A DNA stretch of 64,000 nucleotides, from assembly GCF_003026455.1 (NCBI RefSeq), contig NZ_PYMB01000003.1, positions 513,730 to 577,729 on the forward strand, in the 5' to 3' direction. This document shows positions 1 to 8,456 of the stretch, in pieces; position 1 is the stretch's first letter; each line of letters starts with the position of its first letter. A program made the position numbers and the translations under genes. Source of the stretch: Photobacterium rosenbergii (GTDB lineage: Bacteria > Pseudomonadota > Gammaproteobacteria > Enterobacterales > Vibrionaceae). The notes under the pieces are model-generated. The model saw only the letters and a program-made list of their open reading frames with translations. It was not told the origin of the DNA and made no database searches.

Positions 1-486
1 TTGTCCGGTGGTAATCAAGATATTGATGATGAGAAAAGCGGACAATCTTACAACTCTGAGACTCAAAAATTACTCAATCGTCAATCAGATATTTACTTTG
101 CTGAGCTAACCCACTTCCAACCATTGAGCCGAACCCAATTCTTGCGTACTGCACTTAACTACACCCGTAATAATGCAGACGGAGACGCAATGGCCAGCGA
201 CGGTTACGGCGCAGAGATTGGTATCGTTCAGGCAATCAACAAAGCTAGCTTCGCCCTAACCTTCAGTTATAGCTATGTTGACTTCGATGAACAAAACCCT
301 ATTTTCACCCGTACCCAACAAGATGACCGCTGGGGCGTGTTCCTAGCATCACAATACAACGAGCCTATGGGCTGGGAAAACTGGAACCTAGTCTCGCTAA
401 TAGGCTATAACCAAAGTAACTCAAACATCACTTTTTATGATGAAGAGAGCTTACTATTTACAGTGGGTATGAATTACCGTTTCTAA
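1..486 (+). CDS. C-terminal part of an outer-membrane beta-barrel protein (cut by window edge)
   Basis: The frame is open from the first base, so the N-terminus probably lies outside the window; the TTG at base 1 is not a convincing start. The 161 visible residues alternate polar and aromatic/hydrophobic positions in short strands (for example FALTFSYSYVDF) and end in Tyr-Arg-Phe. A terminal Phe is the usual BAM recognition signature of outer-membrane barrels. The family could be a TPR-plus-barrel protein of the surface-lipoprotein-assembly (Slam/DUF560) type, but that is a guess from strand pattern only. The function is not assigned. Confidence 0.6.
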   Translation: MSGGNQDIDDEKSGQSYNSETQKLLNRQSDIYFAELTHFQPLSRTQFLRTALNYTRNNADGDAMASDGYGAEIGIVQAINKASFALTFSYSYVDFDEQNPIFTRTQQDDRWGVFLASQYNEPMGWENWNLVSLIGYNQSNSNITFYDEESLLFTVGMNYRF

Positions 487-502
487 TTTTTTTCGACAGC
501 GG

Positions 503-536
503 CGGCAAATTGCATTAAATTAGCTGCAATTTGCCG
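503..536 (+). other. 12-bp perfect hairpin in the panP leader
   Basis: Arms CGGCAAATTGCA (503-514) and TGCAATTTGCCG (525-536) are perfectly complementary around a 10-base loop. No U-run follows on either strand, so it is not an ordinary intrinsic terminator. It ends 24 bases before the chosen panP ATG, in a leader without a clear Shine-Dalgarno sequence. It may be an RNA structure or an operator. Confidence 0.6.
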
Positions 537-560
537 AATAGTTACAAGTTATTAATCGTT

Positions 561-2222
561 ATGGCAGTAGTGGATAACAAAAAAGCCGATGCTACCCAAG
601 AGTCGCTGCATCGCATTTTTACAGTGCCGGAAGCACCCGAATCGACCCTAGGTCGAATCGAAAAAGAGATTTCAGAGAACCTCAATGCGTTCTTACAAAC
701 GCATATTGCTGCCCGCGAAAAGCCTTTGGCAGAAATCGAGAAGGACTTCTTGTCCGCCGATATTCCCGAGGCTCCGAGCTTTGTTTCTGATCATACCCAT
801 TTCCTTTTGGACAAGCTGGTCGCACAGTCCGTGCATACCTCTGCGCCGACGTTTATCGGTCATATGACATCAGCCCTGCCCTACTTCTTGATGCCGCTGT
901 CCAAGATCATGATAGGTTTGAACCAGAACCTAGTTAAGATCGAGACCTCCAAAGCGTTCACACCGTTGGAACGTCAAGTATTAGGCATGCTGCATAACCT
1001 AATTTACAGCGAGGATGATGCCTTCTACCAACAGTGGATGCACAGTGCCAACCACTCCCTTGGGGCATTTTGCTCTGGCGGTACTATTGCAAACATCACC
1101 GCCCTCTGGGTAGCGCGAAATAGCGCCCTCAAGCCGGATGGTGACTTTAGAGGTGTCGCGCAGGAAGGCCTGTTCAAAGCCATGAAGCATTATGGCTATG
1201 AAGATTTGGTTGTGCTGGTTTCCGAACGAGGTCATTACTCGCTTAAGAAAGCCGCAGATGTCTTGGGGCTTGGTAGGGATTGCCTGATCCCTATCAAAAC
1301 CGACAGCCAGAACCGTGTTCGGGTTGATGAGATGCGCAGCAAGCTTGAAGAGCTCAAGCAAAACAATATCAAAGCCTTTGCCATTGTCGGCGTAGCCGGC
1401 ACAACGGAAACCGGTAATATTGACCCTCTTGAGGAGTTGGCTGATTTGGCTCAGGAATATGACTGCCATTTCCATGTCGATGCCGCTTGGGGTGGTGCGA
1501 CGCTGATGTCGAACACCTATCGCCCACTGCTAAAAGGGATCGAGCGTGCAGACTCTGTCACCATTGATGCCCATAAGCAGCTATATGTGCCAATGGGTGC
1601 CGGTATGGTCATCTTCAAAAACCCAGCCCTGATGACGGCTATCGAGCATCATGCCGAGTATATTCTGCGTAAAGGCTCCAAAGACCTTGGTAGCCATACT
1701 CTGGAAGGCTCACGAAGCGGTATGGCGATGCTGTTATATGCCAGCCTTAATATTATTAGCCGCCCGGGCTATGAAATGCTGATCAACACCAGTATCGAAA
1801 AGGCCAAGTACTTTGCCTCTTTGATTGATCAAAATCCAGATTTTGAGCTGATTTCAGAGCCTGAACTGTGCTTGCTGACCTATCGCTATGCGCCAGCTCG
1901 TACGCAAGAAGCCTTGCGCCTTGCCGATCCGGCTCAACGTGAAGAGTTGTTGGCTGCCCTTGATGATATGACCAAATTCATCCAGAAGCGCCAGCGTGAA
2001 TCTGGTAAGTCGTTTGTATCTCGTACCCGTATTACGCCAGAGGCATGGGACCGCAGGCTAACGACCGTTTTCCGCGTAGTCCTTGCCAACCCGCTAACCA
2101 CAGAGCAGATCCTCAAAGACGTACTGGATGAGCAAAAAGACATAGCCAAGCAGAGCTTGATCAGCTTCCCTAAAATCAACATGCTCACCGAGAGTATTCT
2201 CAATCAGCAAGTCGCACTCTGA
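561..2222 (+). CDS. panP: PanP, PLP-dependent aspartate 1-decarboxylase
   Basis: Cytoplasmic group II PLP-dependent decarboxylase of the PanP family, which in Vibrio and relatives makes beta-alanine from aspartate for pantothenate and CoA in place of pyruvoyl PanD. The PLP-binding lysine is seen in DAHKQ (about K339) and the cofactor-contacting Asp in HVDAAWGG. The length of 553 aa fits the family. ATG at 561 is preferred over the in-frame TTG at 531, because that TTG lies inside the 3' arm of a perfect hairpin. No clear ribosome-binding site is visible for either start. Older annotations often call this a glutamate decarboxylase. It stands alone, with a terminator behind it. Confidence 0.88.
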   Translation: MAVVDNKKADATQESLHRIFTVPEAPESTLGRIEKEISENLNAFLQTHIAAREKPLAEIEKDFLSADIPEAPSFVSDHTHFLLDKLVAQSVHTSAPTFIGHMTSALPYFLMPLSKIMIGLNQNLVKIETSKAFTPLERQVLGMLHNLIYSEDDAFYQQWMHSANHSLGAFCSGGTIANITALWVARNSALKPDGDFRGVAQEGLFKAMKHYGYEDLVVLVSERGHYSLKKAADVLGLGRDCLIPIKTDSQNRVRVDEMRSKLEELKQNNIKAFAIVGVAGTTETGNIDPLEELADLAQEYDCHFHVDAAWGGATLMSNTYRPLLKGIERADSVTIDAHKQLYVPMGAGMVIFKNPALMTAIEHHAEYILRKGSKDLGSHTLEGSRSGMAMLLYASLNIISRPGYEMLINTSIEKAKYFASLIDQNPDFELISEPELCLLTYRYAPARTQEALRLADPAQREELLAALDDMTKFIQKRQRESGKSFVSRTRITPEAWDRRLTTVFRVVLANPLTTEQILKDVLDEQKDIAKQSLISFPKINMLTESILNQQVAL

Positions 2223-2255
2223 ATGCACTCGCAACGAATAAATGTATGATTGCAA

Positions 2256-2280
2256 AGCCTGGCGAAAGTCAGGCTTTTTT
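2256..2280 (+). terminator. Intrinsic terminator of panP
   Basis: Stem AGCCTG / CAGGCT with an 8-base loop, followed by a run of six T. It sits 34 bases after the panP stop codon. Confidence 0.85.
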
Positions 2281-2599
2281 ACTTCAATGACCCCTTCTCG
2301 CAGTATATGCCTTAAAAGCCGATTTCATATTTCTTCACAGCCTGCTTCAAAAGCCACCAGCCGCCACAAAATAATTTACACCAAGCACTTAACTGCTTGA
2401 ATAAACACCGCCGCAAAGCTTAAATACTAACCAAACAGTCATTTCATCTAATACCAACGGCCAATCTAGAACTCTGATTCACATACAAATAAACCCAAAA
2501 TGCGCAACCAAGTTTTAACTTTTAACCATTAAATATAAAATAACGGGTGAATGTCTTATTATTGAGACTCTTCTAACTATTCATAACGCGTAACAAAAA

Positions 2600-2613
2600 T
2601 TGATCTAAATCAA
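2600..2613. promoter_or_regulatory. Perfect FNR-type box between convergent genes
   Basis: TTGATCTAAATCAA is an exact match to the FNR consensus TTGAT-N4-ATCAA. It lies in the 493-base gap between the 3' ends of panP and torR, so it is upstream of neither. The rest of that gap (2281-2599) is AT-rich and holds no convincing ORF. An unannotated transcript, most likely on the minus strand, or a fortuitous site would both fit. Confidence 0.55.
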
Positions 2614-2636
2614 CAAGAGTGCCGGTAAAAGCGATC

Positions 2637-2667
2637 AAAAAAGGCCGATACCCTATGGATATCGGCC
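2637..2667 (-). terminator. torR: Intrinsic terminator of torR
   Basis: Arms GGCCGATA (2643-2650) and TATCGGCC (2660-2667) are perfectly complementary. On the minus strand the stem is followed by a U-run (A-run at 2637-2642 on the plus strand), placing it about 50 bases past the torR stop. Confidence 0.85.
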
Positions 2668-2715
2668 TATTTATTACAAATTATTTCAGCGCATCAGTAC
2701 ATCAATGCCGGGTTA

Positions 2716-3429
2716 TCAGTCACCCGCAAACATGTAACCTTCACCATGAACCGTAACAAAAATCTGCGGGTTTTTCGGGTCAACTTCCATCTTTGAACGC
2801 ATGCGTCGGATAAGTACGTCGATAGTACGGTCATTCGGCGCTTCTACCCGGTGACTGAGCATATTGAGGATGCGCTCGCGGCTAAGCACAACATTCGGGT
2901 GGGAAGAGAATGCTACCAGCAATTCATACTCAGCTTTGGTCAATTTAACCGGCACACCGTTATGAGTCAGCGCGCGCTTATTAATATCAAATTGCCAATC
3001 CCCAAAGCGGATAATGCTGTCTTCCTGCATCTCAACAATGGTTTCATCACGTGCTTTTTCGACAAGAGAGATACGCCACAGCAGGTTTTTGACCCTTACT
3101 AAAAGCTCACGCAATTCAAAAGGTTTTGTCACGTAGTCATCGGCACCCATCTCCAAGCCGACAATACGATCAATGCTGTCTGTACGCCCTGTAACCAGGA
3201 TGATACCCACTTCTGAACGGCTTCTCAGTTCACGCGTCAGCATCAGGCCATCTTCGCCAGGAAGGTTAATATCGAGCATGACCAGATCGATCTTTTCACT
3301 GGCCATGACTTCGCGCATTTGGGCGCCACTTTCGGCCTGACTGACTTTATATCCCTCGTTCTCAAAGTACCCAACCAATTTGGTACGGGTAACAATTTCA
3401 TCCTCTACTACAAGTACGTGATGACTCAT
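2716..3429 (-). CDS. torR: TorR, OmpR-type response regulator of TMAO respiration
   Basis: A response regulator of 237 aa. The receiver domain (about 1-120) has the acidic pair D10/E11, phospho-acceptor D53 in MLDINLP and K102 in VTKPFE. A winged-helix DNA-binding domain (about 140-235) ends in FVTVHGEGYMFAGD. The receiver follows E. coli TorR closely (LILVTGR..IDRIVGLEMGADDYVTKP region) and is less like ArcA. TorR activates the tor genes when the sensor TorS detects TMAO. No torS or torT is visible in the window, so the sensor must lie elsewhere. It is divergent from torC across 201 bases carrying TorR-box-like repeats, which would also allow autoregulation. Confidence 0.92.
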   Translation of the reverse strand: MSHHVLVVEDEIVTRTKLVGYFENEGYKVSQAESGAQMREVMASEKIDLVMLDINLPGEDGLMLTRELRSRSEVGIILVTGRTDSIDRIVGLEMGADDYVTKPFELRELLVRVKNLLWRISLVEKARDETIVEMQEDSIIRFGDWQFDINKRALTHNGVPVKLTKAEYELLVAFSSHPNVVLSRERILNMLSHRVEAPNDRTIDVLIRRMRSKMEVDPKNPQIFVTVHGEGYMFAGD

Positions 3430-3453
3430 TTCTTTCTCTTTATGTCTTATTTA

Positions 3454-3547
3454 CTGTTCTATAAAACGTTAGCACAGGAGGCAGCTATTCACAATTTGTC
3501 ATAATCCCGCAAATCCTGTTCACTGCCGCCATTAACCTTATTCACAT
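3454..3547. promoter_or_regulatory. Array of four TorR-box-like decamers in the torR-torC promoter region
   Basis: Four matches to the E. coli tor box CTGTTCATAT are seen on the plus strand: CTGTTCTATA (3454), CTATTCACAA (3485), CTGTTCACTG (3516) and TTATTCACAT (3538). Spacings are 31, 31 and 22 bases, close to three, three and two helical turns, which would put all boxes on one DNA face. E. coli torCAD also carries four boxes. A -10-like TTATAC lies near 3577. Confidence 0.7.
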
Positions 3548-3630
3548 CGTGGAATTAAGATTACCTCATAAAAATTTATACGTCACCGTAGTTTACGGCA
3601 GACATTCATTCTAAATTGGAATCTTCCACT

Positions 3631-4797
3631 ATGAAAAAACTTTGGCAAATGTTGACTAAGCCTAGCAGCAAGTATTCGATTCTTGCGCTGGTCTTGGTTG
3701 GTATTGGTATCACTTTGGCGGGTGTTGTGACCGTTCATAAGAGTTTTGAATTCGCATCTACAACAGAATTCTGTACTTCTTGCCACACAATGGAACAGAA
3801 CTACGAAGAGTACAAACAAAGCATCCACTTCAAAAATGCCTCTGGTGTTCGTGCCGAGTGTGTAGACTGTCACCAGCCAAAAGATTTGCCAGGCAAGGTT
3901 CAGCGTAAACTTGGCGCATGGAAAGACGTATACAACCACTTCATCACCAAGAAGATCGATACCCCGGAGAAACTGGAAGAGCATCGTCTAGAACTGGCGA
4001 CGGCTGTTTGGGATCGCATGAAGAGCCAGAACTCCAAAACCTGTAAGAGCTGTCACTCTTACGATGCAATGGATCACAGCAAGCAGTCTGCACAAGCCGC
4101 TTTCGAAATGAACAAGGCCGCCGCAGAAGACATGAACTGTATCGAGTGTCATAAAGGTATTGCCCACGAACTGCCAAACATGGCTGGCGGCTTCCAGAAA
4201 GACTTCGAAGAGCTTCAGGCAACAGCTAGCTCTCAAGGTGCGGTAGCTGAGACTCTATATTCACTTAGCGAGAAAAATATCTTTGCCGTTGCTGATGCAA
4301 ACAGCACAGTATCAGGCAGCCTACTACCTGCTTCAGAAGTGACTGTCCTAGAGCGCGACGGTGACATGATGAAAGTGAAGATTGATGGCTGGCTAGAGAA
4401 AGAAGGTCGTGGCCGAGTTCTGACTGAATACATGGGTAAACGTGTATTCAAAGCAACAATCCGTGGCGAAGTGAAAGAGTCAGAGCAGCTTATCGAAGAG
4501 CAAACAGACGCATCGACCAACATTGTATGGCAGCACGTTTCTGTTGAAGGCTGGATCACCAAAGATGACATGATTGATGACATCCAACCTATCTGGAACT
4601 ACGCAGAGGGCATGTACGGTTCAACCTGTACGGCTTGTCACGCAGCACCGGCACCTGGCCATTTTACTGCAAACGGTTGGATCTCAAGCCTAAACGGCAT
4701 GAGCGCGTACTACCGTCTAAGCAAAACTGAAGAGCGCACCCTTCTGAAGTACCTTCAGAACCACGGTAGTGACACCGGCGGCGCTGGCGCACATTAA
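3631..4797 (+). CDS. torC: TorC, membrane-anchored pentahaem c-type cytochrome
   Basis: NapC/NirT-family cytochrome that takes electrons from menaquinol and passes them to periplasmic TorA. One N-terminal membrane segment (about residues 15-34) is followed by four CxxCH haem sites (CTSCH, CVDCH, CKSCH, CIECH) and a C-terminal extension with a fifth (CTACH), as in E. coli TorC. The length of 388 aa matches. ATG 3631 follows a GGA-containing site; the in-frame TTG at 3616 is less likely. It is probably co-transcribed with torA 71 bases downstream and activated by TorR. Confidence 0.93.
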   Translation: MKKLWQMLTKPSSKYSILALVLVGIGITLAGVVTVHKSFEFASTTEFCTSCHTMEQNYEEYKQSIHFKNASGVRAECVDCHQPKDLPGKVQRKLGAWKDVYNHFITKKIDTPEKLEEHRLELATAVWDRMKSQNSKTCKSCHSYDAMDHSKQSAQAAFEMNKAAAEDMNCIECHKGIAHELPNMAGGFQKDFEELQATASSQGAVAETLYSLSEKNIFAVADANSTVSGSLLPASEVTVLERDGDMMKVKIDGWLEKEGRGRVLTEYMGKRVFKATIRGEVKESEQLIEEQTDASTNIVWQHVSVEGWITKDDMIDDIQPIWNYAEGMYGSTCTACHAAPAPGHFTANGWISSLNGMSAYYRLSKTEERTLLKYLQNHGSDTGGAGAH

Positions 4798-4868
4798 TTC
4801 CTAATTAGCAGAGGGGAAGCCCCACTTCCCCTCCCAAGCAAAAGAATTTAAATTTAAGGAATTGCTCA

Positions 4869-7400
4869 ATGGCAACTCAAATTCTAAACAAAGGCATATC
4901 TCGCCGTCGTTTCCTATCAGGCATGGTTGCAGCAAGTGCTGCATCAGTGGTTGGTACTAGCCTACTTGCGCCGCGTAACGCTATGGCTGCCACCGAGACC
5001 AAAGCAAACTTCTCTGGTGAGGTGCTATCTGGCTCCCACTGGGGTGCATTCCGCGCCAAGGTTGAGAACGGTGTATGGGTTGATACCGTACCGTTCGAAA
5101 AAGACAAGCACCCTACCACGATGATCGACGGTGTCCGTGAAGTGGTTTACAACCCTGCACGTGTTAAGTACCCAATGGTACGTCTTGACTGGTTGAAGCA
5201 CGGTTACAAGTCTGACACCACCCAACGTGGTGACAACCGCTTCGTTCGTGTGCCTTGGTCACAGGCTTTGGACTTTTTCTACCATGAGATGGAACGTATC
5301 CAGAACAACTATGGCCCAAGCGCACTTTACGCTGGCCATACCGGTTGGCAGTCAGTAGGTAAACTGCACTCTGCTGGTACCATGATGATGCGTGCAATCG
5401 GCCTGCACGGTACTTTTCTTGCTAAAATGGGTGACTACTCAACGGGTGCAGCGCAAGTCGTACTCCCTTACGTTGCCGGCGCAATGGAAGTTTACGAGCA
5501 GCAGACCTCTTGGCCGCTAGTTCTCGAGCACTCAGACACCATCGTGATCTGGGGTTCTGATCCGATTAAAAACCTGCAGGTTGGTTGGTTGGTTCCAGAC
5601 CACAGCCCGTACGCTTACTTCGATCAGCTTGCCGAGAAAGTGAAGAACAACGAAATCAAGGTTATCTATGTTGACCCTGTTGTCTCTGATACCCAGAAAT
5701 TCGTTGGTGGTGAACAGGTTAAAGTGAACCCGCAAACCGACGTTCCTTTGATGCTGGCTATCGCCCATACGCTTTACACCGAGAACCTTTACAACAAAGA
5801 GTTCATGGCTGACTACACCACAGGCTTCGACAAGTTCTTGCCTTACCTGCTTGGTGAAAAAGACGGCACACCAAAAACACCTGAGTGGGCCGCGAAAATC
5901 TGTGGCATTGACGCAGATACTATCCGTGAACTTGCTCGTCAGATGGCTTCTGGCCGCACCCAGATCATCGGTGGCTGGTGTCTGCAGCGCATGCAGCATG
6001 GTGAGCAGTACGCGTGGATGCTGGTTGTTGTTGCTGCAATGCTTGGTCAAATTGGCCTACCGGGCGGTGGCTTCGGCTTCGGCTGGCACTATAACGATGC
6101 AGGTTCAGTAACCTCTGCTGGCCCACTGATGTCTGGTTTCAGCGGTGTGACTGGTGTTGACCCGATCCATAACGGCTCATACAAGGGTTACTCAAACTTT
6201 ATTCCTGTTGCACGCTTTGTCGACTGTATTGAAAACCCTGGCAAAACTATCGACTGGAACGGCCACCCGGTGAAGTTCCCAGAAATGAAGATGGCGATAT
6301 TCTGTGGTAACAACCCGTTCCACCACCATCAGGATCGCAACAAGATGATCAAGACCTGGCGTAAGCTGGAAACGGTTGTCTCTGTCGACCACCAGTGGAC
6401 TGCAACATGTCGTTTTGCCGATATCGTTCTTCCTGCTACTACTACGCACGAGCGTAATGACATCGAGCAGTACGGTAACCACTCTAATGCCGGTATCATT
6501 GCCCTACCGAAAGTGGTTGAGCCAATGTACGAAGCGAAAGATGATTTCGATATCTTCCGTGAGCTTTGCCGCCGCTATGACCGTGAGGAAGCCTTTACCG
6601 AAGGCAAATCACAGATGGAATGGATTGAACAGTTCTACAACGGTGCTCGCCTGCAAGGCCGTGGTATCGGTGTACGTATGTCTAACTTCAAGAAGTTCTG
6701 GGAAGAAGAAGGTTTCATTGAGTTCCCGGCTGGCACCGAGTGGGTTCGTCACGAATCGTTCCGTAATGAACCTGACCTAGAGCCACTTGGAACAGCGACG
6801 GGCCTTATCGAGATCTACTGTAAGACCATTGCTGACATGGGTTACGACGACTGTCAGGGCCACCCAATGTGGTTCGAGAAGAAAGAACGTAGCCACGGTG
6901 GTCCTCGTTCGGATAAATTCCCGCTGAATATGCAAAGTACTCACCCGAAACATCGCCTGCACTCGCAGCTATGTTCTTCTACCGAGCACCGTGCAACTTA
7001 TGCGGTTGCTGACCGTGAGCCGGTATATATGAGCGTCGAAGATGCCAAAGCACGCGGCATCAAATCTGGTGATCTTGTCCGCGTATTCAACGACCGTGGT
7101 GAAGTATTGGCAGGTGCCGTTGTCTCTGAAGACTACATGAGTGGCGTTTGCCGTATCCATGAAGGTGCATGGTACAGCCCTCTGGAAGGCGGTAAGCCAG
7201 GTACAATTTGTACTTACGGTGATCCGAACGTACTGACTCAGGATATTGGTTCTTCGAAACTTGCCCAGGCGACATCAGCCGCCGCCGCGCAGGTAGAGAT
7301 TGAGAAGTACACAGGTACTGTACCAGCGGTGACAGGTTTCCATGGTCCAACCGCCGTAACTGACATTAACCCTCTATTCCCAGCAATGGATCTAGACTAA
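4869..7400 (+). CDS. torA: TorA, periplasmic trimethylamine-N-oxide reductase
   Basis: Molybdoenzyme (bis-MGD) reducing TMAO to trimethylamine at the end of an anaerobic electron chain. A twin-arginine signal is seen in SRRRFLSG near the N-terminus, cleaved after an AMA-type site. Ser191 in GDYSTGAAQ is the expected Mo ligand of the DMSO-reductase family. The length of 843 aa matches E. coli TorA (848). TAAGGA precedes the ATG. It receives electrons from TorC and needs TorD for cofactor loading before Tat export. TMAO is abundant in marine animals, so the operon fits a marine host-associated bacterium. Confidence 0.95.
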   Translation: MATQILNKGISRRRFLSGMVAASAASVVGTSLLAPRNAMAATETKANFSGEVLSGSHWGAFRAKVENGVWVDTVPFEKDKHPTTMIDGVREVVYNPARVKYPMVRLDWLKHGYKSDTTQRGDNRFVRVPWSQALDFFYHEMERIQNNYGPSALYAGHTGWQSVGKLHSAGTMMMRAIGLHGTFLAKMGDYSTGAAQVVLPYVAGAMEVYEQQTSWPLVLEHSDTIVIWGSDPIKNLQVGWLVPDHSPYAYFDQLAEKVKNNEIKVIYVDPVVSDTQKFVGGEQVKVNPQTDVPLMLAIAHTLYTENLYNKEFMADYTTGFDKFLPYLLGEKDGTPKTPEWAAKICGIDADTIRELARQMASGRTQIIGGWCLQRMQHGEQYAWMLVVVAAMLGQIGLPGGGFGFGWHYNDAGSVTSAGPLMSGFSGVTGVDPIHNGSYKGYSNFIPVARFVDCIENPGKTIDWNGHPVKFPEMKMAIFCGNNPFHHHQDRNKMIKTWRKLETVVSVDHQWTATCRFADIVLPATTTHERNDIEQYGNHSNAGIIALPKVVEPMYEAKDDFDIFRELCRRYDREEAFTEGKSQMEWIEQFYNGARLQGRGIGVRMSNFKKFWEEEGFIEFPAGTEWVRHESFRNEPDLEPLGTATGLIEIYCKTIADMGYDDCQGHPMWFEKKERSHGGPRSDKFPLNMQSTHPKHRLHSQLCSSTEHRATYAVADREPVYMSVEDAKARGIKSGDLVRVFNDRGEVLAGAVVSEDYMSGVCRIHEGAWYSPLEGGKPGTICTYGDPNVLTQDIGSSKLAQATSAAAAQVEIEKYTGTVPAVTGFHGPTAVTDINPLFPAMDLD

Positions 7401-7420
7401 GTTAATATCAACTAATACCC

Positions 7421-7449
7421 AGTCAGGGGCTCAGCCCCTGACTGATTTT
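7421..7449 (+). terminator. Strong intrinsic terminator between torA and torD
   Basis: Ten-base perfect arms AGTCAGGGGC / GCCCCTGACT with a 3-base loop, followed by GATTTTT. It closes the torCA unit and separates torD from it, unlike the contiguous E. coli torCAD. Confidence 0.9.
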
Positions 7450-7477
7450 TACTTCTATAACAGTGTGTTTAAAGAAC

Positions 7478-7492
7478 CTATTCACGTATAAT
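7478..7492 (+). promoter_or_regulatory. Candidate TorR-dependent promoter of torD
   Basis: A tor-box-like CTATTCACGT (7478-7487) overlaps a consensus -10 TATAAT (7487-7492). It lies downstream of the torA terminator and about 85 bases before the torD start, so torD may have its own TorR-controlled promoter. Confidence 0.5.
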
Positions 7493-7535
7493 AAGTAGAT
7501 TAAATACATCAATATTCTACCTGAATATGTTTTTA

Positions 7536-7558
7536 ATACGGTGAGCACAGCACCGTAT
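7536..7558 (+). other. Hairpin in the torD leader
   Basis: Perfect 8-bp arms ATACGGTG / CACCGTAT around a 7-base loop, ending 10 bases before the GGAG ribosome-binding site of torD. No U-run follows, so a role in translation or mRNA stability is more likely than termination. Confidence 0.6.
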
Positions 7559-7577
7559 GCCTTGATTTGGAGTGATC

Positions 7578-8231
7578 ATGAAAGAGTTTATTGCTTTCAA
7601 CGAACAGCGCGCAGAAATTTATTGGTGGATGTCATCCCTTTTCGCTCGTGAGCTGACCGAGCAGGACATCGAACAGTACCGTGGTGGCGATATGGTCACT
7701 TTCTTGTCAGGCTTGGCAATGACCCCTGAGCTTAAGCAGCCGGTTGAAGCATTCCGTGATGCCCTAACCCGTCTGGAAAGCCGTGAAGACGCCCAGCTAG
7801 AGCTTGCCGCTGATTTCTGTGGTTTGTTCCTGAGCACACCTAAATCCGGTGCCTTACCTTATGCCTCTATGTATGTCGGTGAAAGCGGCCTGATGAATGA
7901 CAAGCCAGCACAAGACATGAACAAGCTGATGGAAGAGTACGGCATTGCACAGCGTAAAGAATTCAACGAGCCTGCCGACCACCTCGCAGTTGAACTCGAC
8001 TTCATGGGTAACCTGATCATCATGGCCAACCAGCAAGGCTCACAAGAGCAGGCTGAGCCACTCATGCAAGCTCAGTTAGACTTTATTAACACTATGCTAC
8101 TTAACTGGCTGCCTGCATTTGCCGCTGAAGCGAAACAGCGTGACCAGTTCGGTTTCTATGCAGCTGCCACACAAGTGCTTATCGCATTCTGCCATTTGGA
8201 CGCTCAGTTCCTAAAAGGCGAAGAACAATAA
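7578..8231 (+). CDS. torD: TorD, chaperone for TorA maturation
   Basis: Cytoplasmic all-helical chaperone of the TorD/DmsD family that binds the TorA signal peptide and apo-enzyme to aid molybdenum-cofactor insertion. Family features include the EPADHLAVELDFM segment in the second half. The 217 aa are slightly longer than E. coli TorD (199). ATG 7578 is chosen because GGAG at 7569-7572 is well spaced for it; an in-frame GTG at 7572 lies within that site. It is separated from torA by a terminator and 177 bases. Confidence 0.93.
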   Translation: MKEFIAFNEQRAEIYWWMSSLFARELTEQDIEQYRGGDMVTFLSGLAMTPELKQPVEAFRDALTRLESREDAQLELAADFCGLFLSTPKSGALPYASMYVGESGLMNDKPAQDMNKLMEEYGIAQRKEFNEPADHLAVELDFMGNLIIMANQQGSQEQAEPLMQAQLDFINTMLLNWLPAFAAEAKQRDQFGFYAAATQVLIAFCHLDAQFLKGEEQ

Positions 8232-8277
8232 ACCTGACTGGCAGAAGCCAGCGTATCAAAAACACTATCTTCATTTG

Positions 8278-8304
8278 CCGGCATATGGATTGCCGGCTTT
8301 TTTG
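8278..8304 (+). terminator. Intrinsic terminator of torD
   Basis: Perfect arms GCCGGCA / TGCCGGC with a 7-base loop and six T. A smaller hairpin lies just before it at about 8238-8251. Confidence 0.85.
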
Positions 8305-8456
8305 TACTTAGCCTTCCTTACAAAGCCCATATTCAAAGGCAGCCTTCTGCTTGTTCAGTTCTTATCCAGCATACATGACACAATACTGACATTCTGCTTT
8401 GGGAGCTTTTATACATTGCAGACATAGCGAAGATAACCACCGATAAAGGTTAAAAT

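Noticed and set aside
2600..2613. FNR box as regulator of torR
   Set aside because: It lies beyond the 3' end of torR and past its terminator, not in its promoter.
5532..6050. Long antisense frame inside torA
   Set aside because: A shadow of a strongly coding gene with clear motifs. No start signal of its own.
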